Shown: positions 18,181-28,809, counted from the stretch's first letter. The stretch is 64,000 nucleotides of DNA from Aquabacterium sp. (GCF_030652515.1 NZ_JAUSAR010000113.1:17724-81723), one strand, 5' to 3'. The notes: generated by a model not told the origin, from the letters alone. Program-made: numbers and translations.

Positions 18181-19623
18181 TCAGATAACCCTCAAGTGCA
18201 AATTCCGGTAGACGGATTCGTACCGTTCCGCACTGCCCGACCAATCCAGCGACTGTGCCATGCCCCCCTGAATCAGGCGCCCCCAGGCCACAGGATCCCG
18301 GTAGCGGCTCAAGGCACGCGTGATCGCGGCGATCAGCGCTTCGGCTGTGGAGGGCGTGAAAACGAAGCCGGTGACCTCATCCACCACAGAATCGGCCAGC
18401 CCGCCCGTGGCGTGAACAATGGGCGGTGTGCCGTAAACCAGGCTGTAGAGCTGGTTCAGGCCACAGGGCTCAAACCGGGACGGCATCAGAAAGCAATCGG
18501 CGCCAGCCTCGATCAGGTGGGCCAGGCCTTCGTCAAACCCGATGCTCACGTGGACGCGCCCTGGGTGCTGCTGCGCCATGGAGCGCAGGGCGCTTTCCAG
18601 CTCGGCATCGCCCTTGCCCAACATGACCAACTGGCCACCCTGGGCGATGATTTCCGGCACCGCCTGCACGATCAGGTCGCTGCCTTTTTGCGCGGTCAAG
18701 CGGCTGACCACGCCAAACAGCATCGCCTGCGGATCAGGGTTCAGGTGGCAGCGCATCTGCAGCGCCGCCTTGTTGGCCCGCTTGCCGGTTTGCACAGTCG
18801 AGGCGTCATAGCGTTGCGGGATGAAGGTGTCCACGGCCGGATGCCACACCGCCGTGTCGATGCCGTTGAGGATGCCGTGCAAACGGTCGGCGTGGTCGCG
18901 CAGCACACCCTGCAGGCCAAAGCCGAGCGGTTCTTCCTGGATTTCACGGGCATAGGTGGGGCTGACCGTGGTGATGGCGTCCGCGAATTGCAAGCCACCT
19001 TTCATGAAGGACAGCTGCGACCAATACTCCAGGCCGCTGACCGACAGCCACTCGTCTGGCAGGTCCAGGCCAGCGGCCTCGTCCAAGGGGAACAGGCCCT
19101 GGAAAGCGAGATTGTGGATGGTCATGACGCTGGCCGCCCGGCCCGGCAGGCGGCTCAGGTAGGCGGGCGCCAGGCCGGTGGGCCAGTCATTGCAGTGGAC
19201 GATGTCGGCCTGCCATCCCGGCACGGGCGTGAGGGTGCTGCCCAGGCGGGCCGCGACCTGGCTGAGCCAGCCAAAGCGGACGGCGTTGGTGGCATGGTCC
19301 TGGCTGCTTTCATCTTGATAAGGGCCGCCAGCCAGGTCATACAGCGCCGGACAGTCCAGCAGCCACAGCGTGAAGCCAGCAGTCTGATGGACGGATGGCG
19401 GGGCCTGCACCAGACGCGCAGCGGGCCACACGCCTTGAGCCGGGATGTCGGCCAGCAACTCGCCTTGGTCCAGCTGATCCCGCAAGCTGCGGTAAGCCGG
19501 CATGAGCACTTTGACGTCATGGCCCCGTTCACCGAGGGCTTTGGGCAAGGCTGCCGACACTTCACCCAGGCCACCAGTCTTGACCCAGGGGGCGCACTCC
19601 GGGGTGACAAACAAGATCTTCAT
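18181..19623 (-). CDS. glgA: glycogen synthase (ADP-glucose)
   Basis: This 480-residue GT5 glycosyltransferase starts MKILFVTPECAPWVKTGGLG. The KTGGL motif binds ADP-glucose, and SRFEPCGLNQLYSLVYGTPP is the C-terminal nucleotide-binding signature. It extends alpha-1,4 glucan chains. Its ATG overlaps the stop of the upstream MalQ-TreY gene by four bases, making it the last gene of a five-gene operon. Length is normal for bacterial GlgA. Confidence 0.95.
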   Translation of the reverse strand: MKILFVTPECAPWVKTGGLGEVSAALPKALGERGHDVKVLMPAYRSLRDQLDQGELLADIPAQGVWPAARLVQAPPSVHQTAGFTLWLLDCPALYDLAGGPYQDESSQDHATNAVRFGWLSQVAARLGSTLTPVPGWQADIVHCNDWPTGLAPAYLSRLPGRAASVMTIHNLAFQGLFPLDEAAGLDLPDEWLSVSGLEYWSQLSFMKGGLQFADAITTVSPTYAREIQEEPLGFGLQGVLRDHADRLHGILNGIDTAVWHPAVDTFIPQRYDASTVQTGKRANKAALQMRCHLNPDPQAMLFGVVSRLTAQKGSDLIVQAVPEIIAQGGQLVMLGKGDAELESALRSMAQQHPGRVHVSIGFDEGLAHLIEAGADCFLMPSRFEPCGLNQLYSLVYGTPPIVHATGGLADSVVDEVTGFVFTPSTAEALIAAITRALSRYRDPVAWGRLIQGGMAQSLDWSGSAERYESVYRNLHLRVI

Positions 19624-22600
19624 GACAGCCCAGACGCCTGGTCGGCGGGGACCAGCACGGCGGCCGGCCAGTGCCTGAACAGGTCAGCCAATGACAACGC
19701 CCCGGCAGGTCCATCGTTCACCGTCAGGATCCGGCCAGTGAGGACATCACGCCACCGAGCAGGTGCACCCACCGCCAAGTCCACACGCGCATCGCCCCAG
19801 CATTCCGGGCGGTGCAAGGCGCCGTGATCTCCTTGCGTCAGGGCGTGCAGCAGGCGGCTGCCGATGGTGATGCATTGTTGGCCGTCCATGGCCCGGGCGT
19901 AAGCCACCACGTGTGAGGCGGCCGCCCCCACCACGGGCAGCGCTTGGTAAGTGCCTCGGCTGAACAGCTCCGGGCAGCGAGCGCGCAATTGCAGCAGGCG
20001 CCAGGTGAACAACATCTTGGGTCCGCCGTCACGCCAGTTTTCCTGCAGGGTTGACAGCGCACGCTCGTCGGCCTGGCCGCCCGCGAACATCGTTTGCACC
20101 TGAGCGTGCCGGGCCCGCAAGGCTTCGAAATCCACGGGTCGGCGGTTGTCGGGGTCCACCAGGCTGAAGTTCCAGGTCTCGCACCCTTGGTAGATGTCGG
20201 GCACGCCCGGCGCGGTCAACTTGAAAGCCACCAGATTGAGGCTGTTCAACGCCCCGAAGGGCGCGATCTGGTCAACGAAGGCTTGCAGGTCCTTCAAGAA
20301 GGGATTGGGCTCCAGCTGCCCCAACAGTGAATCGATGAAGCGTGCCAAAGCGGCCTCGTACGCCTGGTGGGGGTTGACCCAGCTGGTCTGCTCTTTGGCT
20401 TCGCGCACGGCCTTGAGCATGTAGGCTTGAACGCGCTGGCACACGTCGGCCAGCGTCTCGCTGTTGACGGGAGTCAGGGGCCACACACCCACCAAGGTCT
20501 GGTACAGGAGGTACTCGTCGTTGCGCGTGGGCGCGAGCATGCCGTCGATGCGGGTCGTGCGCTTGTGGTTCATGGCCTGCCACCGCTCAATGGCGCCTTG
20601 CCACGCTTGCGGCATTTCCGACAGGACGTCGATGCGGGTGCGCACGTCTTCGGAACGCTTCGTGTCGTGGGTCGAGGTGGCCAGCATGTTGTGGGGCGTG
20701 AAGCGGGCCCGGTGCTGGTTGGCCGCGTGGAAGGCGCTGACCGACAGGCCAAAGTGGCGCGGGTCGCCCCCCACGTCGTTGAGCGAAGCCAGGCGGTGGT
20801 ATCGGTAAAACGCCGTGTCCTCCATGGACTTGGCCATGACCGGGGCGGTGAACTGCTGCCAACGGTAGACCAGGTTCAGCATGGCCTGGCGGCGTGCGAG
20901 ATCGGGCTCGGTCGGCGCGCCCAGCATGATGTCACGCAGGTAGTCGATGACGCTGACCTCCGAAGCACGGCTGCGACGCTTGGCGCTGGCGGTGGCCCAA
21001 TCGATGTGCTGGCGATCCGCGTCGCTGAAGCCTCGCTCGCCAATGTAGGTGCGGTAAACCGGGAAGGCGGCCGCCACAGCACGCAATGCCACGCGCAAAC
21101 GGTTGCGGGTGAAATCGCAAGTGCGGCGATCACCCAAGGCGATGCGGTGCAAGGCCTCGGTCAGCACCTCCAGGTCACTGGACAATGAGGTGGCGATGAT
21201 GTCGAGCTTGGCCTGGTACAACACATCGTCGAACACCAGCTTGTGGCCGATGAAGTCGGTGTAAAGCCGATCGAAGTCTTCTTCGTGCTCGCCATCCACG
21301 AACAGGCCGTTGACCAGGTTGGAAAAGCGGTAGCCCGTGCCGCCATGCACGGGCCAATCTGGCGGCAGTCGCTCGTGGTCGGCCAGGATCTTTTCCACGG
21401 CCAGGAACAAGGCCTTGGGCGCTTCGTCCGGTTCGTCCGCCGTGCGCATGATGGCGAGGTGACGCGATTGCAGCCGCTTGAAATAGCCTTGCGGGTCGCA
21501 AAGGCCATCCGGGTGATCGACGCGCAAGCCCGCCACCTTGCGGGTTCTCAACCACTGGAAGATGGTGTGGTGCGTGGCCTCGAACACGGTTTCCCGCTCC
21601 ATGCGCACGGCGGCCAGGGTGTTGATGTCGAAAAAACGGCGGTAGTTGATGTCATCGCCCGCGACCCGCCAGAAGGCCAGCCGGTAGGCCTGCTGCCTGA
21701 TCAATGCATCCAGTGAATCGAAGCTGGCGGCCTCACCGGGGATGCCGTTCAGGGTGCTCAGGCAGGCATCCACCCAGTGGCCCAGCCAGTTGAAGCGGCT
21801 GGCCAGTTGGGCCAATTGCCGCTTGTGGATGCCCTTGTCACGGTGCCGCACGGCGCGCTGCGCTGGCGCCTCATCATCTCGCGGTGGCAAGCTGGCGAAG
21901 GCATGCAGCAGCGACTGAACGATCTGGACCTCCTCGCTGACGGATTCATCTGATGGCGCAGGGGCCGACACCACGGCCATGATGTCGGCGTAGTGGCGGG
22001 GATCGATGGGGAAACGGTGGTCGTGGTAGTGGATCCTGAACTCGCCCGCCAACGCATCGAAAGACAGCTTGAGTTCGCCCGCCTCCAGCACCTTGCCGTA
22101 GTGGTCGCCCAGCACTGGCAGCAGGACCTGGCCCGACAGCTCGGGCGCGGGCGGGTTCCAGTCGATGTCAAAGGTCTCGGCATGCACCGAGGCCTGGCCG
22201 CTCTCCAGCACGTCCAGCCACCAGGCATTGTCGGCCTCCAGCACGCCCATGTGGTTGGGCACGATGTCGATCAACTGGTGCATGCCGTGGCGCGACAGGC
22301 TCGCGCACAGTTGCTCGAAATCGTCTTCGTCACCGATCTCGGGATTCAGCGCGTTGTGGTCAACGATGTCGTAGCCGTGCGTGCTGCCGGCTCGGGCTCG
22401 CAGGTAAGGCGAGGTGTACAGGTGGCTGATGCCCAACGCATCCAGGTAAGGCACGATGTCCATGGCATCGCTGAAGCGAAAGCCTTGGTGCAGTTGCACG
22501 CGGTAAGTGGCCCGGGGAATCACGGCGGTGGCCAGCGCCGGCAGTTCATCCATGGGGCCATGAGGCGCCACCTCGCTGGGCCGCGCGCGTCGCAACGCTG

Positions 22601-24776
22601 CGCTGACCGACAGCAGACGGGGATCGCTGGCCAGGCTTTCCAACGCGATGCCCAACTTGCGTCGCCAGTTGGGAAACTGCGATTCACTGGTGCCCGGAAT
22701 GTTCACCTGGATGAGCTGCTGGGTGACATCCTCCAGTTGGACACCCACCAGTTGCGAGGGCGTGCGCCCCAGGAAGCTGTAGACCGCATCGGTGAACGCG
22801 GGTGAGGTGTCGTCCATCGATGGCGGGTGCACGCTGGCATCCTGGGGCGTGACGCCTTCTTGCGCCAGGGCCAACAGCAATTGCGCCCGATCTTGCGCGC
22901 GGCCCACCACCTGCTGCGCCCGCACTTCATCGCTGGGAAACAGGCCCAACTCGCTCCGCAGGTCCACGTCCTTGCCATTCCAGAAACCACGCAAGGTGGG
23001 CAAGTCATGCGTGCTGACCACGGCCAGGGCATGAGGCGGCCAATCGGCAGGCGGCTTGAAGCGCCCATCGTGCGTGCGCTCAAAAAACAAGGGGCAGTAA
23101 GACAGCAGGTATTGGTCGCGCATGGCCTCGCGCATGCGGGGCGGCACAGTTCCCAGGTCTTCTCCAATGACCAGACAACCGTGGCGTTGGCTTTCCAGCG
23201 CCAGGATGCCCATCATCTCTTCAAAGGGGTAGTTCATGTAGGCGCCCGATTTGGCACCGTCTTCAGGGTGGATCCAGAACAGCCGCATCAAGGCCATCAC
23301 ATGGTCGATGCGCAAGGCCCCCGCGCAGCGCATGTTGGCGCGCAGGGTGTCAATGAAGGGTTGAAAATCCTGTTCGCGCAAGCGCGAGGGGATCATCGGC
23401 GGCAACCCCCAGTCCTGGCCATTCAGGTTGTAGTCCTCTGATGGCGCACCAACGTGCAGGCCCATGGCATACAGGCTTTGCCGGGACCAGGTTTCCGCCC
23501 CGCCCTCGTTCACGCCCACAGCGAGGTCGCGGTAAAGGCCGATCGGCATGCCCAATGACTCGGCCCGCGACTGGGCAGACTGCAGTTGCAACTCGGCCTG
23601 CCATTGCAGGTACTCGAAGAATTCGACATGGGCCTCGTGCTCGCGCTCAAAATCCGCCACGGCGGGCGACTGAGGATCTTGGTAGGCTTGCGGCCACAAA
23701 GACCAGCCCCACACCGACGAGTCTTGCGCATGGAAGTGCGCCTGCAAGGTCTCGAACAAAGCCTGGCGGAGCAACTCGGTGCCACGCTCTTTCTGGAAGG
23801 CCCTGAACGCGCGGCCGCGGTGGGTATCGGCAGACAGGTGGCGCAGGTGGAAGTGCTTGAACAGCATCTCCAGCACCTCGAACTTGGCCGCCGCCACGCC
23901 CTGGTAGTTGACGATGTCCGGTGCGCGCAGGGCCTGCAGGCGCTGCTGAAACGCCACGCTGTTGACCAGGTCAAGCGCAAAGCGGCATTCGGCAAAATCA
24001 GGCACCGCCGTCACATCGATGTACAACACGTTCAGGGCATTGCGGCTGGACGGGCTGTAGGGGCTGGCCCGCTCGGGTTCATGCGGGAACAAGGCGTGCA
24101 AGGGGTTCAGGCCGACAAACGATGCGCCCTGCCCGGCCACGATCTCCAGCAAGCGTTTGAGGTCTGAAAAATCGCCAATGCCCCAGTTGTCGTTGGAGCG
24201 CAGGGCGTAAAGCTGGATGCTGGGGCCCCATAGCCGCTCACCCTGCTTCAGCGCCTTGGGCTCGTAGCACCGGGGCGGACAGACGATGACCCTCGTGCGT
24301 GCCACCTCACCTGACGACTGCGCAGCCGATTTAAGGGTGAGCTGGTGGTACCCCAATGGCAAAGTTTGCGGCAGATCAATGCGCAGGTGGAGCGCATCAA
24401 GGCCGTCATCGTCACGCGCAAACATCAGACCGCCATAACGCTCGGCGTTGTCGCAAGCCAGCGCCCAGGTGTAGCGGCTGTCCGAATCGCCGTGCGGTGC
24501 ATGCTTTGGCAGCGAGATGCTGATGCTCCCGGGCTGGCCCTGGCGCAGCACGACAACGGAAGGCATGCGCCGATGCTGCTCCTGGCCTTTCAAGCGGGAC
24601 AAGGTGGATCGCGCCGCCTCATCGCTGTCGGCATCCAGGCCCATGGCTTTCAGCAACTTGCGCAAAGAAGTTTCCGGCACCTCGCGGGCATGCCCCCAAA
24701 AGTCGTTGTAGCGGCTGGCCAAGCCCACATGGGCGCACAGCGACTCAAGGCCCGAGGAACTTGGCATGTTGTCCAT
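19620..24776 (-). CDS. malQ-treY: fused 4-alpha-glucanotransferase (MalQ) and maltooligosyl trehalose synthase (TreY)
   Basis: This 1718-residue protein joins two enzymes. Residues 1-745 are MalQ: ALRSNDNWGIGDFSDL, the nucleophile Asp491 in RIDHVMAL, the acid Glu539 in VIGEDLGTVP and Asp591 in STHDLPT. Residues 753-1718 are TreY: RATYRVQLHQGFRFSD, TSPYLRARAGSTHGYD, DIVPNHMGVL, VDHPDGLCDPQGYF, STHDTKRSEDVR and LTAPGVPDIYQGCE. TreY turns the reducing end of a maltodextrin into trehalose; MalQ reshuffles short maltodextrins. The fusion couples substrate lengthening with trehalosyl formation. It overlaps treZ by one base and glgA by four. Such fusions are known in betaproteobacteria. Confidence 0.93.
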   Translation of the reverse strand: MDNMPSSSGLESLCAHVGLASRYNDFWGHAREVPETSLRKLLKAMGLDADSDEAARSTLSRLKGQEQHRRMPSVVVLRQGQPGSISISLPKHAPHGDSDSRYTWALACDNAERYGGLMFARDDDGLDALHLRIDLPQTLPLGYHQLTLKSAAQSSGEVARTRVIVCPPRCYEPKALKQGERLWGPSIQLYALRSNDNWGIGDFSDLKRLLEIVAGQGASFVGLNPLHALFPHEPERASPYSPSSRNALNVLYIDVTAVPDFAECRFALDLVNSVAFQQRLQALRAPDIVNYQGVAAAKFEVLEMLFKHFHLRHLSADTHRGRAFRAFQKERGTELLRQALFETLQAHFHAQDSSVWGWSLWPQAYQDPQSPAVADFEREHEAHVEFFEYLQWQAELQLQSAQSRAESLGMPIGLYRDLAVGVNEGGAETWSRQSLYAMGLHVGAPSEDYNLNGQDWGLPPMIPSRLREQDFQPFIDTLRANMRCAGALRIDHVMALMRLFWIHPEDGAKSGAYMNYPFEEMMGILALESQRHGCLVIGEDLGTVPPRMREAMRDQYLLSYCPLFFERTHDGRFKPPADWPPHALAVVSTHDLPTLRGFWNGKDVDLRSELGLFPSDEVRAQQVVGRAQDRAQLLLALAQEGVTPQDASVHPPSMDDTSPAFTDAVYSFLGRTPSQLVGVQLEDVTQQLIQVNIPGTSESQFPNWRRKLGIALESLASDPRLLSVSAALRRARPSEVAPHGPMDELPALATAVIPRATYRVQLHQGFRFSDAMDIVPYLDALGISHLYTSPYLRARAGSTHGYDIVDHNALNPEIGDEDDFEQLCASLSRHGMHQLIDIVPNHMGVLEADNAWWLDVLESGQASVHAETFDIDWNPPAPELSGQVLLPVLGDHYGKVLEAGELKLSFDALAGEFRIHYHDHRFPIDPRHYADIMAVVSAPAPSDESVSEEVQIVQSLLHAFASLPPRDDEAPAQRAVRHRDKGIHKRQLAQLASRFNWLGHWVDACLSTLNGIPGEAASFDSLDALIRQQAYRLAFWRVAGDDINYRRFFDINTLAAVRMERETVFEATHHTIFQWLRTRKVAGLRVDHPDGLCDPQGYFKRLQSRHLAIMRTADEPDEAPKALFLAVEKILADHERLPPDWPVHGGTGYRFSNLVNGLFVDGEHEEDFDRLYTDFIGHKLVFDDVLYQAKLDIIATSLSSDLEVLTEALHRIALGDRRTCDFTRNRLRVALRAVAAAFPVYRTYIGERGFSDADRQHIDWATASAKRRSRASEVSVIDYLRDIMLGAPTEPDLARRQAMLNLVYRWQQFTAPVMAKSMEDTAFYRYHRLASLNDVGGDPRHFGLSVSAFHAANQHRARFTPHNMLATSTHDTKRSEDVRTRIDVLSEMPQAWQGAIERWQAMNHKRTTRIDGMLAPTRNDEYLLYQTLVGVWPLTPVNSETLADVCQRVQAYMLKAVREAKEQTSWVNPHQAYEAALARFIDSLLGQLEPNPFLKDLQAFVDQIAPFGALNSLNLVAFKLTAPGVPDIYQGCETWNFSLVDPDNRRPVDFEALRARHAQVQTMFAGGQADERALSTLQENWRDGGPKMLFTWRLLQLRARCPELFSRGTYQALPVVGAAASHVVAYARAMDGQQCITIGSRLLHALTQGDHGALHRPECWGDARVDLAVGAPARWRDVLTGRILTVNDGPAGALSLADLFRHWPAAVLVPADQASGLS

Positions 24777-26653
24777 CAGCTTGCAGTCCGGTCAATCCAC
24801 CAACCACCCGCCCAAGGCCCCAGCTCATGACCGGACACCTCGCCCACCACCATCAGCGCGGCCGCCACATCCAAAGCGGCGGCAGAACCGAGCCAACTCA
24901 AACGCTGCGCTGAAAGGTTGACCACCATGTGCAGCGCGGCCCCATCACCAAGCGCCCAACGCACCCTCAGCCCGTGCTCTCCGATGCGCTCAGCCTGGTG
25001 TTCGCCAGCCGGCATCGTGGGCAGGTGGGGGACGATCCACAAGCGTCGCAGGGCCAGCAGCTCGCGGTAGAAACTCAAGCACCGTTGACCTTCAGGCTTG
25101 GTGGCGGCAGTCCAATCCAGTTGGCTGCGCCGGAAGGTGACCTCATCGCAAGGGTCGGGGATCAGCGCTCGTGTCGCGGCGTTGGCAAACTGCGGGAACT
25201 GGGCAAACTCGCGACGGCGCCCTTCCGTCACGGCCGTGCGCAAGTCGCCGCTCCAGTCGCTGAAGTACAGAAATGGCGTGGCGGCACCAAACTCCTCACC
25301 CATGAACAACAACAGTGGCGCAGGATTCAGCAAGTGCATGGCGGTGACCAGGCGCAAAGCAGGCTCACCCACCAATTGCGCAAGGCGCTCGCCCATGGCG
25401 CGGTTGCCCACCTGATCGTGGTTCTGCAAGAAGTTGACCATGTTCAGCAAAGGCTGGGGCAATATCGTTCGGCGCCTTGGTTGGGCATGCGCCCAGTTGT
25501 GCGGCCCACCCTGCCACACCAGGCCATGGGTCAGGCTGGTGGCCAGTTGCCCCAGGGTATCGTCCACATACTCGGCGTAGTAACCATCGCGCTCGCCAGT
25601 CAACAGCACGTGCACGGCGTGATGAAAATCACCATTCCACTGCCCCTCAAACCGGCCTGGTGTGCCGGGCTTATCCAGGCGCGATGCATCATTGCTGTCG
25701 TTCTCCAGCACCAGGTGAATGTGGCGCTGCGGGAAGGCCTGACGCACACGGACCGAGAGCGCAGCCATGATGTCCAGGCGCGAGTCATCCAGCATCGCGT
25801 GCACTGCATCAAAACGCAGACCGTCAAAGCGGTACTCCTCCAGCCAGTACATGGCGTTGTCAATGAAGAAGTCGCGCACCGTGGCGCTGCCAGGCCCGTC
25901 AAAGTTGATGGCCGCGCCCCAGGCCGTGTGATGCTGCTCAGAGAAAAACCCGGGCGCGTAGCGAGGCAGGTAATTGCCATCCGGCCCAAAGTGGTTGTAG
26001 ACCACGTCCAACATCACCATCAAGCCCAGGCCATGGGCCGCGTCGATGAATCGCTTCAAGTCGTCTGGCGTGCCATGGCTGCACTGGGGCGCGAAAAGCA
26101 GCACGCCGTCATAGCCCCAGCCAAAGCGGCCCGGGTAGCTGGCCTGCGGCATCAGCTGGATGGCCGTGATGCCCAGCTCGGCCAAATCTGACAAGTGGGC
26201 CTGCGCAGCGGCGTAAGTGCCCTCTGGCGTGAAAGCGCCCACATGCATTTCGTACATCACGGCTTCGTGCCAAGGCAAGCCCTGCCAAGCCTTTGAGTGC
26301 ACCCACTCAAAACTCAGCGGATCAATGACTTCGCTGAAGTCGTGCACCCCATCAGGGTTGCTGCGCGAAGCCGGGTCCGGCACGTCCAACTCGCCATCAA
26401 TTCGCCAGCGGTAGCGGCTGCCCGCCGTCGCCTCTGGCACGAACAACTCGTACCACTCGCGGGCAGGATCATCACTCCCCTGACAGGCGTTGCCATGGAC
26501 TTCGATGAAGCGCGCCTCGCCGCCTTCGGCCACCTGGATCTTCAACACCAGCTCGACGCGCTTGGCAGCCGGTGCCCACAAGCGAAAATCAACGCCACCG
26601 CCTTCGCGCACCTGGGCACCGAAGCGCATGGCATGGGCCTGTCTCGCCATCAT
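24776..26653 (-). CDS. treZ: malto-oligosyltrehalose trehalohydrolase
   Basis: This 625-residue GH13 enzyme has an N-terminal beta domain (VDFRLWAPAAKRVELVL), a catalytic barrel with VMYEMHVGAFTPEGTY, LDVVYNHFGPDGNYL, DGLRFDAVHAM (nucleophile Asp), VLENDSND (acid Glu) and FLQNHDQVGNRA. It cleaves trehalose from the maltooligosyl trehalose made by TreY. ATG 26653 overlaps the glgX stop as ATGA, which decides the start over a longer open frame. It overlaps the following fusion gene by one base. Confidence 0.94.
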   Translation of the reverse strand: MMARQAHAMRFGAQVREGGGVDFRLWAPAAKRVELVLKIQVAEGGEARFIEVHGNACQGSDDPAREWYELFVPEATAGSRYRWRIDGELDVPDPASRSNPDGVHDFSEVIDPLSFEWVHSKAWQGLPWHEAVMYEMHVGAFTPEGTYAAAQAHLSDLAELGITAIQLMPQASYPGRFGWGYDGVLLFAPQCSHGTPDDLKRFIDAAHGLGLMVMLDVVYNHFGPDGNYLPRYAPGFFSEQHHTAWGAAINFDGPGSATVRDFFIDNAMYWLEEYRFDGLRFDAVHAMLDDSRLDIMAALSVRVRQAFPQRHIHLVLENDSNDASRLDKPGTPGRFEGQWNGDFHHAVHVLLTGERDGYYAEYVDDTLGQLATSLTHGLVWQGGPHNWAHAQPRRRTILPQPLLNMVNFLQNHDQVGNRAMGERLAQLVGEPALRLVTAMHLLNPAPLLLFMGEEFGAATPFLYFSDWSGDLRTAVTEGRRREFAQFPQFANAATRALIPDPCDEVTFRRSQLDWTAATKPEGQRCLSFYRELLALRRLWIVPHLPTMPAGEHQAERIGEHGLRVRWALGDGAALHMVVNLSAQRLSWLGSAAALDVAAALMVVGEVSGHELGPWAGGWWIDRTAS

Positions 26654-28806
26654 CCAGGCTCCTGCGTGAACACAACCATGGACCTGGCGGCCAAGGGATA
26701 AGCCTCGCCCGCCCGCCAAGCCTGCTGGTCGGGCTGGCCGTGGTCATGGCTGGTGTCAAAGCGCGCGGTCCAGTCCTTTTGTTCGTAGTGCGGCGGCAGG
26801 GTGAATGGCACGTCCTCGTGGTGCCCGTTGATCAGCATCAGCAGCGTCTCGGCATTGGCACGGCGGCCATGCTCGTCGTACTCGCCCGTGTGGCGGCCGC
26901 AGAACATGGAGGCCACGGTGCGGGCTTCTGGCTCTTCCCAGGCCTCGGTCGTCATCTCGCGGCCTTCGGCATCGAACCAGGTGACATCGCGGTGGCCATC
27001 TTCGTCAATGTGGCCATCCAGGAAATCGGTGCGGCGCAAGCCGGGCTGGGCCTTGCGAAACTCGATCAGGCGCTGCACGTAGGCCAGCAGGCCCTGCTGA
27101 TCGGGTGTCAGGTTCCAGTCAAACCAGCTGATCTCGCTGTCCTGGCAGTAACCGTTGTTGTTGCCCCCTTGGGAGCGCCCGACCTCATCACCGCCCAGCA
27201 GCAAGGGCGTGCCTTGCGACAAGAACAAGGTGGTCAGCAGATTGCGCTGCTGCTGTAGGCGCAGGGCGCGGATGGCCTCGTCGTCAGTCTCGCCCTCGGC
27301 CCCGCAGTTCCAGCTGCGGTTATGGCTCTCGCCATCGCGGTTGTCTTCGCCATTGGCCTCGTTGTGCTTGTCGTTGTAGCTGACCAGGTCGCGCAGGGTG
27401 AAGCCATCATGCACGGTGATCAGGTTGACACTGTCGGTCGGGCAGCGCCCTCGGTGTTCGTACAGGTCACTGGAGCCACACATGCGGCGTGACAACTCGG
27501 CTACCGTGTGTTCTTGCCCACGCCAGAAGTCGCGCACGGCATCGCGGTAAAGGCCGTTCCACTCCACCCAACCGGGCGGAAAACCGCCCACCTGGTAGCC
27601 GTTGTCACCCAGGTCCCAAGGCTCGGCGATCAGTTTGACGCGCGACAGCACCGGGTCTTGTGCCAGCGCGGCAAAGAAACTGCTGTGGTGGTCAAAGGCC
27701 GATGCACTGCGGCCCAATGTGGTCGCCAGGTCAAATCGAAAGCCATCCACGTGCATCTGTGTGACCCAGTAGCGCAGGCTGTCCATGATCAAGCGCAGCA
27801 CCACCGGGTGGTGGCTGTTCAGGGTGTTGCCGGTGCCGGTGTAGTCCACGTAATAGCGCGGGTCTTCTGGGCTGAGTCGGTAGTAGGTGGCGTTGTCAAT
27901 GCCCTTGAAGCACAGCGTGGGGCCCAGATGGTTGCCCTCGGCCGTGTGGTTGTAGACCACGTCCAGGATCACCTCCAGCCCGGCGGCGTGCACGTCCTTG
28001 ACCATCTGCTTGAACTCGTTGATCGAGCCCGCGGCGCTGTAGCGCATCTCGGGCGCAAAGAAGCCGATCGTGTTGTAGCCCCAGTAGTTGCGCAGGCCTG
28101 ACTCGACCAGGCGCTGGTCATCGATGAAGGCATGCACGGGCAACAACTCGATCGACGTCACGCCCAGCTTTTTCAAGTGGTTCAACACCGGGGGCGAAGC
28201 CAAGCCGGCGTAGGTGCCCCGCTGGGCCTCGGGCACTTCAGGATGGCTTTGGCTCAAGCCTTTGACATGAACCTCGTAGAAGATGGTGTCGCGCCAAGGC
28301 ACTTGCGGCGGCTGGTCATCGCCCCAGTCAAAGGACTCGTCCACCACTTGCGACTTGGGCATGCCTGGCGCGCTGTCGTCATTGTTCTGCGCCAGGTCTT
28401 CGTCAACTGCGTCCAACTCATAATCGTAGTGGGCTGGGGACCAATCCACCGACCCGACGATGGCCTTGGCGTAGGGATCAATGAGCAGCTTGCTCGGATT
28501 GAAGCGCTGTCCTTCTTCAGGCTGGTGCGAGCCATGCACCCGATAGCCATACAGGGTGCCCGCCGAGCAACCTCGCACATAGCCATGCCAGACATGGTGC
28601 AACCTGCGGCTCAACTCAAAGCGGCGGATCTCGTGGCCGTCTGGCGCATGAAAGCACAACTCGACCTTGTCGGCCGTGCTGGCGTAAAGCGCAAAATTCG
28701 TGCCGTTGCCATCGAACGTGGCCCCCAGCGGATAGGCCTGCCCGGCTTCCAGATGCCAGGCGCGCACAGCTTCAGCAGCCCGCTTCTCTCCCGATGACTT
28801 CTTCAT
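26650..28806 (-). CDS. glgX: glycogen debranching enzyme
   Basis: This 718-residue GH13 isoamylase-type enzyme has an N-terminal CBM48-like part (GATFDGNGTNFALYAS), then the barrel motifs FYEVHVKGLSQSHPEV, VILDVVYNHTAEGNHLGP, DGFRFDLATTLGR, LIAEPWDLG and ITVHDGFTLRDLVSYNDKHN. It removes alpha-1,6 branches from glycogen, producing the linear chains used by TreY and MalQ. Three bases separate it from glgC and it overlaps treZ by four, so the operon is translationally tight. Confidence 0.95.
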   Translation of the reverse strand: MKKSSGEKRAAEAVRAWHLEAGQAYPLGATFDGNGTNFALYASTADKVELCFHAPDGHEIRRFELSRRLHHVWHGYVRGCSAGTLYGYRVHGSHQPEEGQRFNPSKLLIDPYAKAIVGSVDWSPAHYDYELDAVDEDLAQNNDDSAPGMPKSQVVDESFDWGDDQPPQVPWRDTIFYEVHVKGLSQSHPEVPEAQRGTYAGLASPPVLNHLKKLGVTSIELLPVHAFIDDQRLVESGLRNYWGYNTIGFFAPEMRYSAAGSINEFKQMVKDVHAAGLEVILDVVYNHTAEGNHLGPTLCFKGIDNATYYRLSPEDPRYYVDYTGTGNTLNSHHPVVLRLIMDSLRYWVTQMHVDGFRFDLATTLGRSASAFDHHSSFFAALAQDPVLSRVKLIAEPWDLGDNGYQVGGFPPGWVEWNGLYRDAVRDFWRGQEHTVAELSRRMCGSSDLYEHRGRCPTDSVNLITVHDGFTLRDLVSYNDKHNEANGEDNRDGESHNRSWNCGAEGETDDEAIRALRLQQQRNLLTTLFLSQGTPLLLGGDEVGRSQGGNNNGYCQDSEISWFDWNLTPDQQGLLAYVQRLIEFRKAQPGLRRTDFLDGHIDEDGHRDVTWFDAEGREMTTEAWEEPEARTVASMFCGRHTGEYDEHGRRANAETLLMLINGHHEDVPFTLPPHYEQKDWTARFDTSHDHGQPDQQAWRAGEAYPLAARSMVVFTQEPG

Positions 28807-28809
28807 GGT

